From Acidovorax radicis (GTDB lineage: Bacteria > Pseudomonadota > Gammaproteobacteria > Burkholderiales > Burkholderiaceae_C), in contig NZ_CP075184.1 in NCBI RefSeq assembly GCF_020510705.1, positions 4,931,155 to 4,995,154 of the forward strand: 64,000 nt of DNA, given 5' to 3'. This document shows, in pieces, positions 28,932 to 36,922 of this stretch. Below the pieces are notes generated by a model. The model saw only the letters and a program-made list of their open reading frames with translations. It did no database searches and had not been told where the DNA came from. The position numbers and the translations under genes were made by a program. Position 1 is the stretch's first letter. Each line of letters starts with the position of its first letter.

Positions 28932-29450
28932 TCATCCTGCGGACCGGCGTGTGGACTCCATGCGCTGTTTAAGACGGGCCAGCACCTGGCGGGGCGTCCA
29001 CTGGCGCGGGTCCAGCACGGGCAATTCAATGGCGTCCAGGGCGTTCTTCACCACCAGGCCCAGCTCGGTGTCGCCCTGCATCGACAGGCGGCGGCTGAAG
29101 AACAGCGTGTCGGGGTCTTGCTGGCGCTGGGCCAGCAGCAAAAAGTCATGGGCGGTGGCGCTCAGCGTGACATCGGCCACGGCCGGTGCAACCAGCGGGG
29201 CATGGGGCGCAAACCGCTCGCCCGTCCAGGCAAAGTCGAACGCCACGCGCGCATCGCGCACCTGCACGCGCATCTTCTTGTGCAGCAACAGGCGGCCCAC
29301 GTCAGCGGGCAGGTGCCGCGCCAGCGCCAGGTTGAGCGCTGTCACCAACAGCAGCGAGCCAGGGTAGGCCGGCAGGCGCGACAGCAACGCCCCCACAGGG
29401 CCCGGCACCACCAGCAGATCCGAGGAAGACGAAGAAGGCAGAAGATTCAT
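28932..29450 (-). CDS. ubiT: SCP2-domain lipid-binding accessory factor of ubiquinone synthesis
   Basis: UbiT (YhbT) carries a sterol-carrier-protein-2 fold that binds prenylated intermediates in the oxygen-independent ubiquinone pathway with UbiU and UbiV. The protein has 172 residues. A short linker region is followed by the SCP2 domain at about 25-130 (LARHLPADVGRLLLHKKMRV near 45, DVTLSATAHDFLLLAQRQQD, FFSRRLSMQGDTELGLVVKN). The C-terminal part is basic. ATG 29450 matches the family start. ubiV and ubiU are two and three genes upstream on the same strand, which supports this call strongly. Confidence 0.92.
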   Translation of the reverse strand: MNLLPSSSSSDLLVVPGPVGALLSRLPAYPGSLLLVTALNLALARHLPADVGRLLLHKKMRVQVRDARVAFDFAWTGERFAPHAPLVAPAVADVTLSATAHDFLLLAQRQQDPDTLFFSRRLSMQGDTELGLVVKNALDAIELPVLDPRQWTPRQVLARLKQRMESTRRSAG

Positions 29451-29460
29451 GGTGGAGCAC

Positions 29461-30081
29461 TCAGAGCACGAAAAAGAACACGGTGAAAAAGTGGCAGATG
29501 CTGCCGCCCAGCACAAACAGGTGCCACAGCCCATGGCCGTGGCGCACCCGGTGGTCCGTGGCATAGAACCCGATGCCCAGCGTGTAGCAGGCACCGCCCG
29601 CCAGCAACCAGGCAAAACCAGTGGGGGTGAGCGCATGCCACAGCGGCACCACGGCCACCAGCGCCAGCCAGCCCATCAGCATGTAGATCACGAGCGACAG
29701 CACACGCGCCCCGCGCGCCCACCAGAACTCTTGCGCAATGCCCAGCAGCGCCAGGCCCCACACGACCCCCAGCAGCGACCAGCCCCACGGCCCGCGCAGC
29801 GACACCAGCGCAAACGGCGTGTAGCTGCCCGCAATCAGCAGATAAATGCTGCAATGGTCGATCTTGCGCAGCACCGCCTTGGGCTTGCGGCCACGCACGC
29901 TGTGGTACGCGGTGGACGCCCCGTACAGCACCACCAGCATGGCGCCATACACACTGAAAGCCACCACCTTCCACGGGTCGCCCAAGCGCGCGGCCAGGGT
30001 CACCAGCACCGCCGTACCCGCCGCAGCCAGCAGCACACCCAGCAGGTGGCTGATGCTGTTGAAGCGTTCTCCGGGGTACAT
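29461..30081 (-). CDS. Hemolysin III family (PAQR-like) seven-helix membrane protein
   Basis: 206 residues with seven predicted helices. Family motifs are HLLGVLLAAAGTAVL near 12, the metal-site region YHSVRGRKPKAVLRKIDHCS near 60-79, LIAGSYTPFAL, and the C-terminal HLFVLGGSICHFF with two histidines. Such proteins resemble zinc-dependent hydrolases; a role in haemolysis is doubtful. It is inserted between ubiV (23-bp gap) and ubiT (10-bp gap), so it is coexpressed with the ubiquinone genes. Whether it contributes to the pathway is unknown. Confidence 0.9.
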   Translation of the reverse strand: MYPGERFNSISHLLGVLLAAAGTAVLVTLAARLGDPWKVVAFSVYGAMLVVLYGASTAYHSVRGRKPKAVLRKIDHCSIYLLIAGSYTPFALVSLRGPWGWSLLGVVWGLALLGIAQEFWWARGARVLSLVIYMLMGWLALVAVVPLWHALTPTGFAWLLAGGACYTLGIGFYATDHRVRHGHGLWHLFVLGGSICHFFTVFFFVL

Positions 30082-30104
30082 GGGGGGGCGTTCTTCGTGG
30101 CCGG

Positions 30105-31073
30105 TCAGGCGTGGGCCGTGATGGCGCGAGCGTGCTCCTGCTCGCTCGCCTGGTCAAGGCCTGGGCGGCCAAACCAGTAGCCGTCACACGGCGCGTCTGG
30201 CATCAGGGGCACCATGCGCGCCACAAAATCGGTGCGCACGGCCTGTGCATCAGAGGCGGTCACCGCGTCGCGGCGGGCCTCGTCAAACCGGGCAATGATG
30301 TCCTCCATGTGCTGGGCCTGGGGGCTCAGGCGCAACACATCCACTCCCAACGCACGCATCGTGGGCAGTTCGTTGGCCAGGTTGTATACACGGGCCGACT
30401 GGGTCTGCGTGCCGTTGAGCACCAGGAAACCCTCGCTCTCGCGCGTGCGCAGCGGCAGACCATCGGCGTGGTCGAGGCAACTGAACTGGCAGTCATCCTT
30501 GGGCAGGTTGCGGTGGCGCGCCGTGAAGCAGCGGGCCGAATACGCCAGCGGCATGCGCCCATAGGCAAACACTTCGGTCTCCAGGCCTTCGGGGCGCTGC
30601 GCCAGGATGGCGGACAGTGCGTCGTGCGCCATCTCCAGCGGCATGACCCAGCGGCTCGCGCCCAGTTGCGCCAGCCACTGCAGCGAGTGGGCGTTGTACA
30701 GGTTCAGGTGCGGGCCAGCCACAAAACGGGCCGGGCCTGCGGGTTGACCGTCTGGCGTGCGGGTGAGGCAATGGACGGCGCCCATGTCATTGGCTTCAAC
30801 CAAAAATTCGCCATTGGCCGTGATCTTGTGCAACACGCCCACGTCCGAGCCGGATTCGATGAGCACCTGTGTGGACAACACGGCCTGCTTGCCCGCGTCC
30901 TGCAGCATGCGGGCAATGTCCAGCCAGTCGGCCAGGCGCAGCTCATGGCGGCGCGAGCACACGGTCTCGCCCAGATACACCACGTCGAGCGGCGTGCGGG
31001 CCATGGCCTCGTAGAAGGCGAACACCGTGTCGCGGGGCCAGTAATACAGCAGCGGGCCAAGAGAGAGTTTCAT
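30105..31073 (-). CDS. ubiV: Oxygen-independent ubiquinone hydroxylation protein, U32 family
   Basis: UbiV pairs with UbiU to hydroxylate ubiquinone precursors without O2. The protein has 322 residues. It opens [20 protein letters not shown] with the U32 fold, and four cysteines placed as in UbiV are visible: [12 protein letters not shown] near 39, [10 protein letters not shown] near 178, and [13 protein letters not shown] near 190-194, fitting a 4Fe-4S cluster. [19 protein letters not shown] and [12 protein letters not shown] are further family motifs. It follows ubiU by 154 bp, most of which is a 110-bp palindromic repeat. Confidence 0.93.
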   Translation of the reverse strand: MKLSLGPLLYYWPRDTVFAFYEAMARTPLDVVYLGETVCSRRHELRLADWLDIARMLQDAGKQAVLSTQVLIESGSDVGVLHKITANGEFLVEANDMGAVHCLTRTPDGQPAGPARFVAGPHLNLYNAHSLQWLAQLGASRWVMPLEMAHDALSAILAQRPEGLETEVFAYGRMPLAYSARCFTARHRNLPKDDCQFSCLDHADGLPLRTRESEGFLVLNGTQTQSARVYNLANELPTMRALGVDVLRLSPQAQHMEDIIARFDEARRDAVTASDAQAVRTDFVARMVPLMPDAPCDGYWFGRPGLDQASEQEHARAITAHA

Positions 31074-31115
31074 GGGGTGGTGTTTGGGTTTTTTTCGTGG
31101 AATCCAGACGCTAGT

Positions 31116-31225
31116 AGCGGCTCACAGACCTCAGCGAAGCGGTTCTGGCTAGGCGCTGCGTCGCAGGCAGTACGGCCAGTACGACAAGACGCGGCAACGA
31201 CGCCAGAAGAGGTTTGTGAGTCGCT
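31116..31225. repeat. 110-bp palindromic repeat between ubiU and ubiV
   Basis: The ends AGCGGCTCACAGACCTC and TTCTGGC pair with GCCAGAA and GAGGTTTGTGAGTCGCT at the other end. The interior, around CAGTACGGCCAGTACG, is also partly symmetric. The layout is that of a dispersed repeat: gene-free, starting 2 bp beyond the ubiU stop codon and ending about 40 bp before ubiV. It could form a strong mRNA hairpin that lowers ubiV relative to ubiU. Confidence 0.65.
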
Positions 31226-31227
31226 CA

Positions 31228-32289
31228 TCATTTCCAGGGGCGGTGGTAGGCGCCTAGCGTGTGCTGCTGGCCCTCCGCCACTTGGTCGAGGCTGGCCATC
31301 CAGGTGGTCTTGGGGGCATAGCGGTGGGGGTTGGCCAGGCACTGGTCGATGGCCTCGCGCCAGACCTTGGTGACCTGCGCCACATAGGCCGGGCTGCGCT
31401 GGCGCCCCTCGATCTTGATGGCGCGCACGCCGATCTTGACCAGCTGGGGCAGCAGCTCCAGGGTGTTGAGGCTGGTGGGCTCTTCGATGGCGTAATAGTT
31501 CTTGTCATCCCCCACGTCAAAGCGGCCTTTGCACAGCGTGGGGTAGCCCGCGTTTTCGCCGGGCGCATAGCGGTCGATGAGGATGCCGTTCAGGCGCGAC
31601 TCCAGGCCGTCGGCGGTCTCCTGCCAGCGCACCGCCTTGGCGGGTGAACACACGCCATGGGTGTTGGGCGACTCGCCCGTCACGTACGACGACAGCGCGC
31701 AGCGCCCCTCGACCATCACACACAGACTGCCAAAACCGAAGACCTCGATCTCGACCGGCGTGCGGTCGATGACCTGGCGCACCTGCTCCATCGACAGCAC
31801 GCGCGGCAACACGGCGCGCACGATGCCGAACTGCTCGCGGTAAAAGTTGATGGCCTCGTAGTTGGTGGCCGAGCCTTGCACCGACAGGTGCAGACGCAGC
31901 TGCGGATGGCGCTGCGCCGCGTAGTGCATGAGACCGGGGTCGGCCAGGATGACCGCGTCCACCCCCAGGTCCACCGCCTTGTCCAGCGCGCTGCGCCAGG
32001 GTCCGGGGTTGGCGGCCTGCGGGTAGGTGTTGAGCGCCATGAAGACCTTGCAGCCACGCTCGTGCGCATGCCGGATGCCACTGGCAATGGCCGCCTCGTC
32101 GAAGTTGAGGCCCGCAAAGTTGCGCGCATTGGTGGCATCGCGCAGGCCGAGATAGACACAATTGGCGCCGTTGTCCACCGCCGCCTTCAGCGCGGGCAGG
32201 CTGCCGGCGGGGCAGACGAGTTCGAGGGCAGGGGCTGCGGCCACGGGCGGCGCGGCCTCCTTGGTTGTCAGGGGTTCCATCACACACAT
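31228..32289 (-). CDS. ubiU: Oxygen-independent ubiquinone hydroxylation protein, U32 family
   Basis: Partner of UbiV in the anaerobic ubiquinone pathway. The protein has 353 residues. ELVCPAGSLPALKAAVDNGA near 24 is the U32 start. Four predicted iron-sulfur ligands are seen: GSLCVMVEGRCALSSY (two Cys near 190), HGVCSPAK near 210, and PTLCKGRFD near 250. IKIEGRQRSPAYVAQVTKVW is the conserved C-terminal U32 segment. A shorter start (MEPLT, three codons in) is possible. First gene of the cluster, with an FNR-like site and a matching -10 box upstream. Confidence 0.94.
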   Translation of the reverse strand: MCVMEPLTTKEAAPPVAAAPALELVCPAGSLPALKAAVDNGANCVYLGLRDATNARNFAGLNFDEAAIASGIRHAHERGCKVFMALNTYPQAANPGPWRSALDKAVDLGVDAVILADPGLMHYAAQRHPQLRLHLSVQGSATNYEAINFYREQFGIVRAVLPRVLSMEQVRQVIDRTPVEIEVFGFGSLCVMVEGRCALSSYVTGESPNTHGVCSPAKAVRWQETADGLESRLNGILIDRYAPGENAGYPTLCKGRFDVGDDKNYYAIEEPTSLNTLELLPQLVKIGVRAIKIEGRQRSPAYVAQVTKVWREAIDQCLANPHRYAPKTTWMASLDQVAEGQQHTLGAYHRPWK

Positions 32290-32330
32290 TCAAACGCTGG
32301 CCCCGGCGGGGAGCCAAAGCACTGGTTGCC

Positions 32331-32372
32331 ACCATACTGAAATCACCGTGCGCATCCGCTGATCTTCATCAA
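32331..32372 (-). promoter_or_regulatory. FNR-like site and promoter of ubiU
   Basis: On the minus strand TTGATGAAGATCAG (32372-32359) matches the FNR/ANR consensus TTGAT-N4-ATCAA at nine of ten positions. A -10-like TATGGT lies at 32336-32331. Together they predict a start near 32324, which puts the site centre at about -41.5, the class II activation distance. FNR control fits an oxygen-independent ubiquinone operon. Sequence match seen; regulation inferred. Confidence 0.65.
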
Positions 32373-32544
32373 CGGCAGTGCACAATGCCAGAGCAAAGCA
32401 GTCGGGCTTTGATGTGCCCCAAACTCCCCGGCACACCACACCACACCACGCCTCACTGCCGCGTGGCATTGACTTGCCTCTACGCCGCCAACCCGTTCTT
32501 CCTCCCTCGCCCTCCCGCTTGCCCGCCCCACACACCGTCCTGCC

Positions 32545-33729
32545 GTGAACAAGAACCTGTGGCTGCTGGCCCTGTGCCAAGGCCTTTTCCTCACCAACAA
32601 CGTTGTCTTCATCGCCATCAACGGCCTGGTGGGGCTGCAGCTGGCGCCCTTTGGCTGGATGGCCGCGCTGCCCGTGATGGGCTATGTGGTGGGCGGTGCG
32701 CTGTCCACGCCGCTGGTGGCGCGCACGCAGATGCGCTGGGGGCGCAAGGTGTCGTTCCAGATCGGACTGGCCGTGGCGGTGGCATCGGCCGCGCTGTGTG
32801 CCTGGGCGGCGTTCAGCGCCCACTTCTGGCTGCTGTGCACCGCTACGCTGGTGGCGGGCTACTACAGCGCCAACGGTGGCCTGTACCGCTTTGCCGCGGC
32901 CGAGCTGGCCGCACCGGACTACCGTGAGAAGGCCGTGTCGCTGGTGCTGGCCGGTGGCCTGCTGGGCGCCGTGGCGGGCCCCAACCTGGCCAGCGCCACA
33001 CGCACCTTGTTCCCGGTGCCGTTTGCGGGCGCCTACATCGCGCTGATCGGCGTGGCGCTGTTGTCCATGCTGTGCATGTCGGCCATCCGGTTCGAGGCGC
33101 AGCCTGTGGTGCTCAACGCTGCAGGGCAGCGCGAGCACGGGCGCCCCCTGACGGTGCTGATGCGCCAGCCCGCGTTCATCGTGGCCATTGTGGGCGCCGC
33201 GCTGGGCTATGGCGTGATGAACCTGCTGATGGCCGCCACGCCGCTGGCCATGCAGGTGTGTGGCTTTGATTTCGATGCCTCGGCCCTGGTGCTGGAGTGG
33301 CATGTGATCGGCATGTTCGCGCCCGGCTTTGTCACCGGCCACCTCATCAAGCGGTTTGGCGTGTTGCCCATCATGGGTACGGGGGTGTTGCTCAACTTCG
33401 CCTGCGTGGCCGTGGCGCTGATGGGGGTGGAGCTGCACCACTTTGGCATTGCGCTGTTCATGCTGGGCGTGGGCTGGAACTTCCTGTTCACCGGATCCAC
33501 CACCCTGGCCATGACGGCCTACCGCCCTGAAGAAAAGGACCGCGCCCAGGCGGCCATCAACTTCTGCGTGTTCGCCACGCTGGCGCTGAGTGCGTTTTCG
33601 TCGGGCGTGCTGGTCACCACCCAGGGCTGGACCTTGCTGAACGCGGGCTCGCTGGTGCCGATTGCCGTGACAGGCATCGCGCTGGCGTGGCTGGCGCTGC
33701 AAAGAAGACAGCGATCGCCGATAGCATGA
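32545..33729 (+). CDS. MFS transporter
   Basis: 394 residues with twelve predicted membrane helices in two halves. The first loop contains TQMRWGRKVSF, a variant of the MFS G-x-x-x-D-R/K-x-G-R-R/K motif, and the second half has HLIKRFGVLPIMGTG in the matching place. Substrate unknown; the helices hold few charges. The start is a GTG (32545), chosen because NKNLWLLALCQGLFLTNNVV begins the first helix. It is divergent from ubiU and alone in its transcript, with the DUF937 gene 100 bp downstream. Confidence 0.88.
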   Translation: MNKNLWLLALCQGLFLTNNVVFIAINGLVGLQLAPFGWMAALPVMGYVVGGALSTPLVARTQMRWGRKVSFQIGLAVAVASAALCAWAAFSAHFWLLCTATLVAGYYSANGGLYRFAAAELAAPDYREKAVSLVLAGGLLGAVAGPNLASATRTLFPVPFAGAYIALIGVALLSMLCMSAIRFEAQPVVLNAAGQREHGRPLTVLMRQPAFIVAIVGAALGYGVMNLLMAATPLAMQVCGFDFDASALVLEWHVIGMFAPGFVTGHLIKRFGVLPIMGTGVLLNFACVAVALMGVELHHFGIALFMLGVGWNFLFTGSTTLAMTAYRPEEKDRAQAAINFCVFATLALSAFSSGVLVTTQGWTLLNAGSLVPIAVTGIALAWLALQRRQRSPIA

Positions 33730-33829
33730 TATTTTCCCGGTGAAGACGCAGACGGCATCTGTCGATGCGTCACACTGCGCTTGCCGGTTGTTCACTCAGT
33801 ATCTGTCCCACCGCTTCAAGGAGATCACC

Positions 33830-34312
33830 ATGGGTTTATTCGATTCCGTTCTCGGCGCCGTCCTCAACAATGCTTCGCAGGGCAGCGCTGGCGCCGCTGC
33901 TGAAGGCACGGGTGGCGGTGGGCTCGGCGGCCTGCTGGGCCTGGCCGCACAAAACCCCCAGCTGGTGCAGGTGGTGATGTCCCTGATCAGCAACGACGGC
34001 CCGGTCGGTGGCCTGCCAGGGCTCATGGCCAAATTTCAGCAGGCGGGGCTGGGCAACGTGCTCAGCTCGTGGCTGAGCGCCGGACCCAACCACGCCATTT
34101 CGGGCGAACAGCTTTCACAGGTGCTGGGCAGTGGCCCGCTGTCTGAAATCGCATCGCAACTGGGTGTGGGCCCCGGCGCCGCAGCGGGCCAGCTCGCCCA
34201 GGTGCTACCCGGCCTGGTGGACCACCTCAGCCCCCAGGGCCAAGCCCCCGAGGGCGGGTTTGGCGATGCCGGCGAACTGCTCGGCATGTTGGGTGGATTT
34301 TTTCAAAAATGA
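33830..34312 (+). CDS. DUF937 (YidB-like) protein
   Basis: 160 residues. It opens MGLFDSVLGAVL and has Gly/Ala/Leu-rich repeats (GGGGLGGLLGLAAQNPQLVQ) followed by FQQAGLGNVLSSWLSAGPNH and the family motif ISGEQLSQVLGSG. The C-terminal half repeats a similar helical pattern and ends MLGGFFQK. The function of YidB proteins is not established. ATG 33830 has AAGGAG 6 bp upstream. Its TGA stop lies within palindromic copy G. Confidence 0.88.
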   Translation: MGLFDSVLGAVLNNASQGSAGAAAEGTGGGGLGGLLGLAAQNPQLVQVVMSLISNDGPVGGLPGLMAKFQQAGLGNVLSSWLSAGPNHAISGEQLSQVLGSGPLSEIASQLGVGPGAAAGQLAQVLPGLVDHLSPQGQAPEGGFGDAGELLGMLGGFFQK

Positions 34313-34350
34313 TAGCTGTTAGCGCTTTATTCATAAGCGCTACAAGCCAT
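34305..34350 (-). repeat. Palindromic repeat family, copy G
   Basis: AAAAATGATAGCTGTTAGCGC, TTTATTCATAAGCGC, TACAAGCCA. It overlaps the end of the DUF937 gene and contains its TGA stop codon (34310-34312). It lies between two convergent genes. Confidence 0.8.
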
Positions 34351-34367
34351 TTTTAACGGTATTTCTA

Positions 34368-35231
34368 TCAGCGCACAGGAAAGCGCTGCAGCAGCCACCG
34401 CCCGAGCATGTCGAACACCGGATCGGCCAGTTCGGGGCTTTCATTGAAAAGCTCGTGGTACAGCGGCTCGAAACAGTGCGACTGCACCAGCGCCTTGGGC
34501 GCCGCGTTGGCAAATGCGCGGCTGCCTGCCGGGTTGACCAACCGGTCGCTGCCCGCCCACATGAGCAGCGTGGGAACGCTCCAGTGGGCGGCACGCGCCA
34601 CGGTGGCCGGGCCTTCATCGGCAATAAAGCGGGCCAGCCGGGCGCTGATGCGGTCATGGCACCGGGGGTCGGCCCGGTAGGCGGCGACCACCACAGGGTC
34701 ATGCGACAGGTATTGCGCATCCAGGCCGTTGCCCACGCGCAGGTTGGGTGCCAGGCGCGGCAGCGTGGCCAGCAGCAGTTTCTGTACTGCGGAGAGCCCC
34801 GCGTCCAACGCGGGGGAGGACAGCACCAGGGCGTCCACCGGCCGCAGTTGCATGGAGACAAACCGTGCCGCCACCAGTCCACCCATGCTGTGCCCTAGCA
34901 CCACCAAGGGCAAGCCTGCTGGCGCGTGCGCGCGGGTGGCGTCCACCATATCGGCCAGATCGGCCAGCAAACGCGTGTCCGACGTCAAGCCGCCGCGCGG
35001 CCCTGACGACTCGCCGTGGCCATATTGGTCATACGCGCGCACCGCAAACCCCCATGCGTTGAGGCGGTGCGCCAGCGCGGCATACCGGCTCGCATGTTCA
35101 CCTAGGCCATGCACCAGCAGCACGGTGCCGCGCTGCGGAGTCTCCTCGGGCAACGCCCAGTCATACACGGCAAGGTTCTCGCCATCGGTCGCAGTGAAGG
35201 GGCTCAGGATGGCGGCAGGAAGGTCGGACAT
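34368..35231 (-). CDS. Alpha/beta hydrolase, monoacylglycerol lipase-like
   Basis: Serine hydrolase of the Hydrolase_4 / serine aminopeptidase S33 group, most likely acting on monoacylglycerols or similar esters. The protein has 287 residues. The oxyanion region is LVHGLGEHASRY near 48-59, the nucleophile elbow is VLGHSMGGLVAARF near 120, the acid is within MWAGSDRLVNP near 230, and the catalytic His is probably in FEPLYHELFNE near 257. No signal peptide is seen. ATG 35231 (MSDLPAAI) is preferred; another in-frame ATG at 35261 is possible and neither has a strong ribosome-binding site. Convergent with the DUF937 gene. Confidence 0.86.
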   Translation of the reverse strand: MSDLPAAILSPFTATDGENLAVYDWALPEETPQRGTVLLVHGLGEHASRYAALAHRLNAWGFAVRAYDQYGHGESSGPRGGLTSDTRLLADLADMVDATRAHAPAGLPLVVLGHSMGGLVAARFVSMQLRPVDALVLSSPALDAGLSAVQKLLLATLPRLAPNLRVGNGLDAQYLSHDPVVVAAYRADPRCHDRISARLARFIADEGPATVARAAHWSVPTLLMWAGSDRLVNPAGSRAFANAAPKALVQSHCFEPLYHELFNESPELADPVFDMLGRWLLQRFPVR

Positions 35232-35385
35232 GAGGGTCTCGCAGGCAGCAGGGGCGGTCATGCAGGGGAGGGCAAAGTTTCCGCATGATAGGTGCTTGCC
35301 GCCACCCCCCTGCCTGCAACCCCTGCCGCATGGCGGCGGCCGATCAGTGGCCGACGTGAGGCCGACGTGTGATCGGCCAGGCCGG

Positions 35386-36852
35386 TCAGGGCATGGCCGC
35401 AATGACCTGCGCCACCGAGGCCGTGAGCCGCTTGGCGTAAGGCACATGCAGGAACTCGTTGGGGCCGTGCGCATTGCTTTTGGGGCCGAGCACACCACAC
35501 ACCATCATTTGCGCCTTGGGGAAGCCTTCGCTCAACATGTTCATTAGTGGAATGGTGCCGCCCTGGCCGATGTAGCCGCAGGGCGCGCCAAAGTGCGCCT
35601 GCGAGGCCTCGTTGAGCGCCTGCTCGAACCACGGGGTTGTGGCCGGGGCGTTCCAGCCCGTGGCGCCACCGCCGCCCTCGAAGGTGACCTTGGCCTGGTA
35701 GGGCGCGTTGTCTTCGAGCAGCGCCTTGAGCTCCTGCACGGCCTGCGCGGCGTCCACCAGCGGGGGCAGGCGCAGGCTGAGCTTGAAGGCAGAGTAAGGC
35801 CGCAGCACGTTGCCCGCATCCTGCAGGGCCGGGAAGCCTTCGGCGCCGGTCACGCTCAGCGTGGGCTCCCAGGTGCGCTTGAGCAGGGCGTGCAACGGGT
35901 CGGTGGTGGTGGGCAGCGCAAACGTGGCGGAGCCGCCGCAGTCGTAGTGCGCCCAAGGGAACCGCTTGTAGACCTCTTCCCCCAGGATGGCCGCCGTGGC
36001 GCGCGCCTGCGCCAGCCGCTCGGCGGGCACTTCGCAGTGAAAACTGGCGGGCAGCAGGCGGCCGGTGGCGCTGTCTTCGAGCCGGTCAAGCACCTGCCGC
36101 ATGATGCGAAACGACGAGGGCACCAGGCCCGAGGCATCGCCCGAGTGAATGCCTTCGGTGAGGATTTCGACCTTGAGCGTGCCGCTGGCCATGCCGCGCA
36201 GGCTGGTGGTGAGCCACAGCTGGTCGTAGTTGCCCGCGCCGCTGTCCAGGCAGATCACCAGGCCCACGTCGCCCAGGCGGGGGCGCAGGGCGTCGATGTA
36301 GGGCATCAGGTCGCGCGAGCCGCTTTCTTCGCAAGTTTCGATCAGGCCCACGATGCGGGGGTGGGGCACGTTCTGGCGCTTCAACTCCTGCACGGCGGCG
36401 ATGCTGGCGTACACGGCGTAGCCGTCATCGGCACCGCCGCGGCCGTAGAGCTTGCCGTCTTCGTATTTGGGCGTCCAGGGGCCCAGGTCGCTGCGCCAGC
36501 CTGAGAACTCGGGCTGCTTGTCCAGATGGCCGTACATGAGCACGGTGTCGCCAGAGGCTGCCGCCGCTTGGGTGCCGGCGATTTCGAAAAAGAGCACCGG
36601 CGTGCGGCCGGGCAGACGCACGATCTCCAGGGCAAGCCCCGGCACCTTCTGCGCCTCGACCCAGGCGGCAGCGTTGCGCACCACGGTGTCCAGCAGACCC
36701 AGCTCGGCCCAGTCGGACGCGAAGGTGGGGGATTTGGCGGGAATGGCGATGTAGTCGGTCAGCTGGCGGACGATGTCATCGTCCCATGCCTGGCTCACCC
36801 GCTGCAATGCGAGTTCGGGCTGAAGAAGGGGGGTGGGTACACGGGCGTTCAT
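35386..36852 (-). CDS. M20-family metallopeptidase
   Basis: Di-zinc dipeptidase/carboxypeptidase-like enzyme. The protein has 488 residues. The metal and catalytic motifs appear in order: MYGHLDKQPE near 108 (His and catalytic Asp), GRGGADDGY near 140 (bridging Asp), ETCEESGSRDL near 175 (catalytic Glu pair), CLDSGAGNYDQLW near 203, and the C-terminal PYAKRLTASVAQVI. A dimerisation domain is inserted after about 220 (SGDASGLVPSSFRIMRQ). ATG 36852 has AGGAG about 9 bp upstream. The substrate is not predictable; this long form resembles carnosinase-type cytosolic dipeptidases. Confidence 0.9.
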   Translation of the reverse strand: MNARVPTPLLQPELALQRVSQAWDDDIVRQLTDYIAIPAKSPTFASDWAELGLLDTVVRNAAAWVEAQKVPGLALEIVRLPGRTPVLFFEIAGTQAAAASGDTVLMYGHLDKQPEFSGWRSDLGPWTPKYEDGKLYGRGGADDGYAVYASIAAVQELKRQNVPHPRIVGLIETCEESGSRDLMPYIDALRPRLGDVGLVICLDSGAGNYDQLWLTTSLRGMASGTLKVEILTEGIHSGDASGLVPSSFRIMRQVLDRLEDSATGRLLPASFHCEVPAERLAQARATAAILGEEVYKRFPWAHYDCGGSATFALPTTTDPLHALLKRTWEPTLSVTGAEGFPALQDAGNVLRPYSAFKLSLRLPPLVDAAQAVQELKALLEDNAPYQAKVTFEGGGGATGWNAPATTPWFEQALNEASQAHFGAPCGYIGQGGTIPLMNMLSEGFPKAQMMVCGVLGPKSNAHGPNEFLHVPYAKRLTASVAQVIAAMP

Positions 36853-36922
36853 GGGCAGCTCTCCTGAAGGCATGGGGATCAATCCCCTCATTGCAACACA
36901 AGGCCTGCCGGCCTGCCACCGG

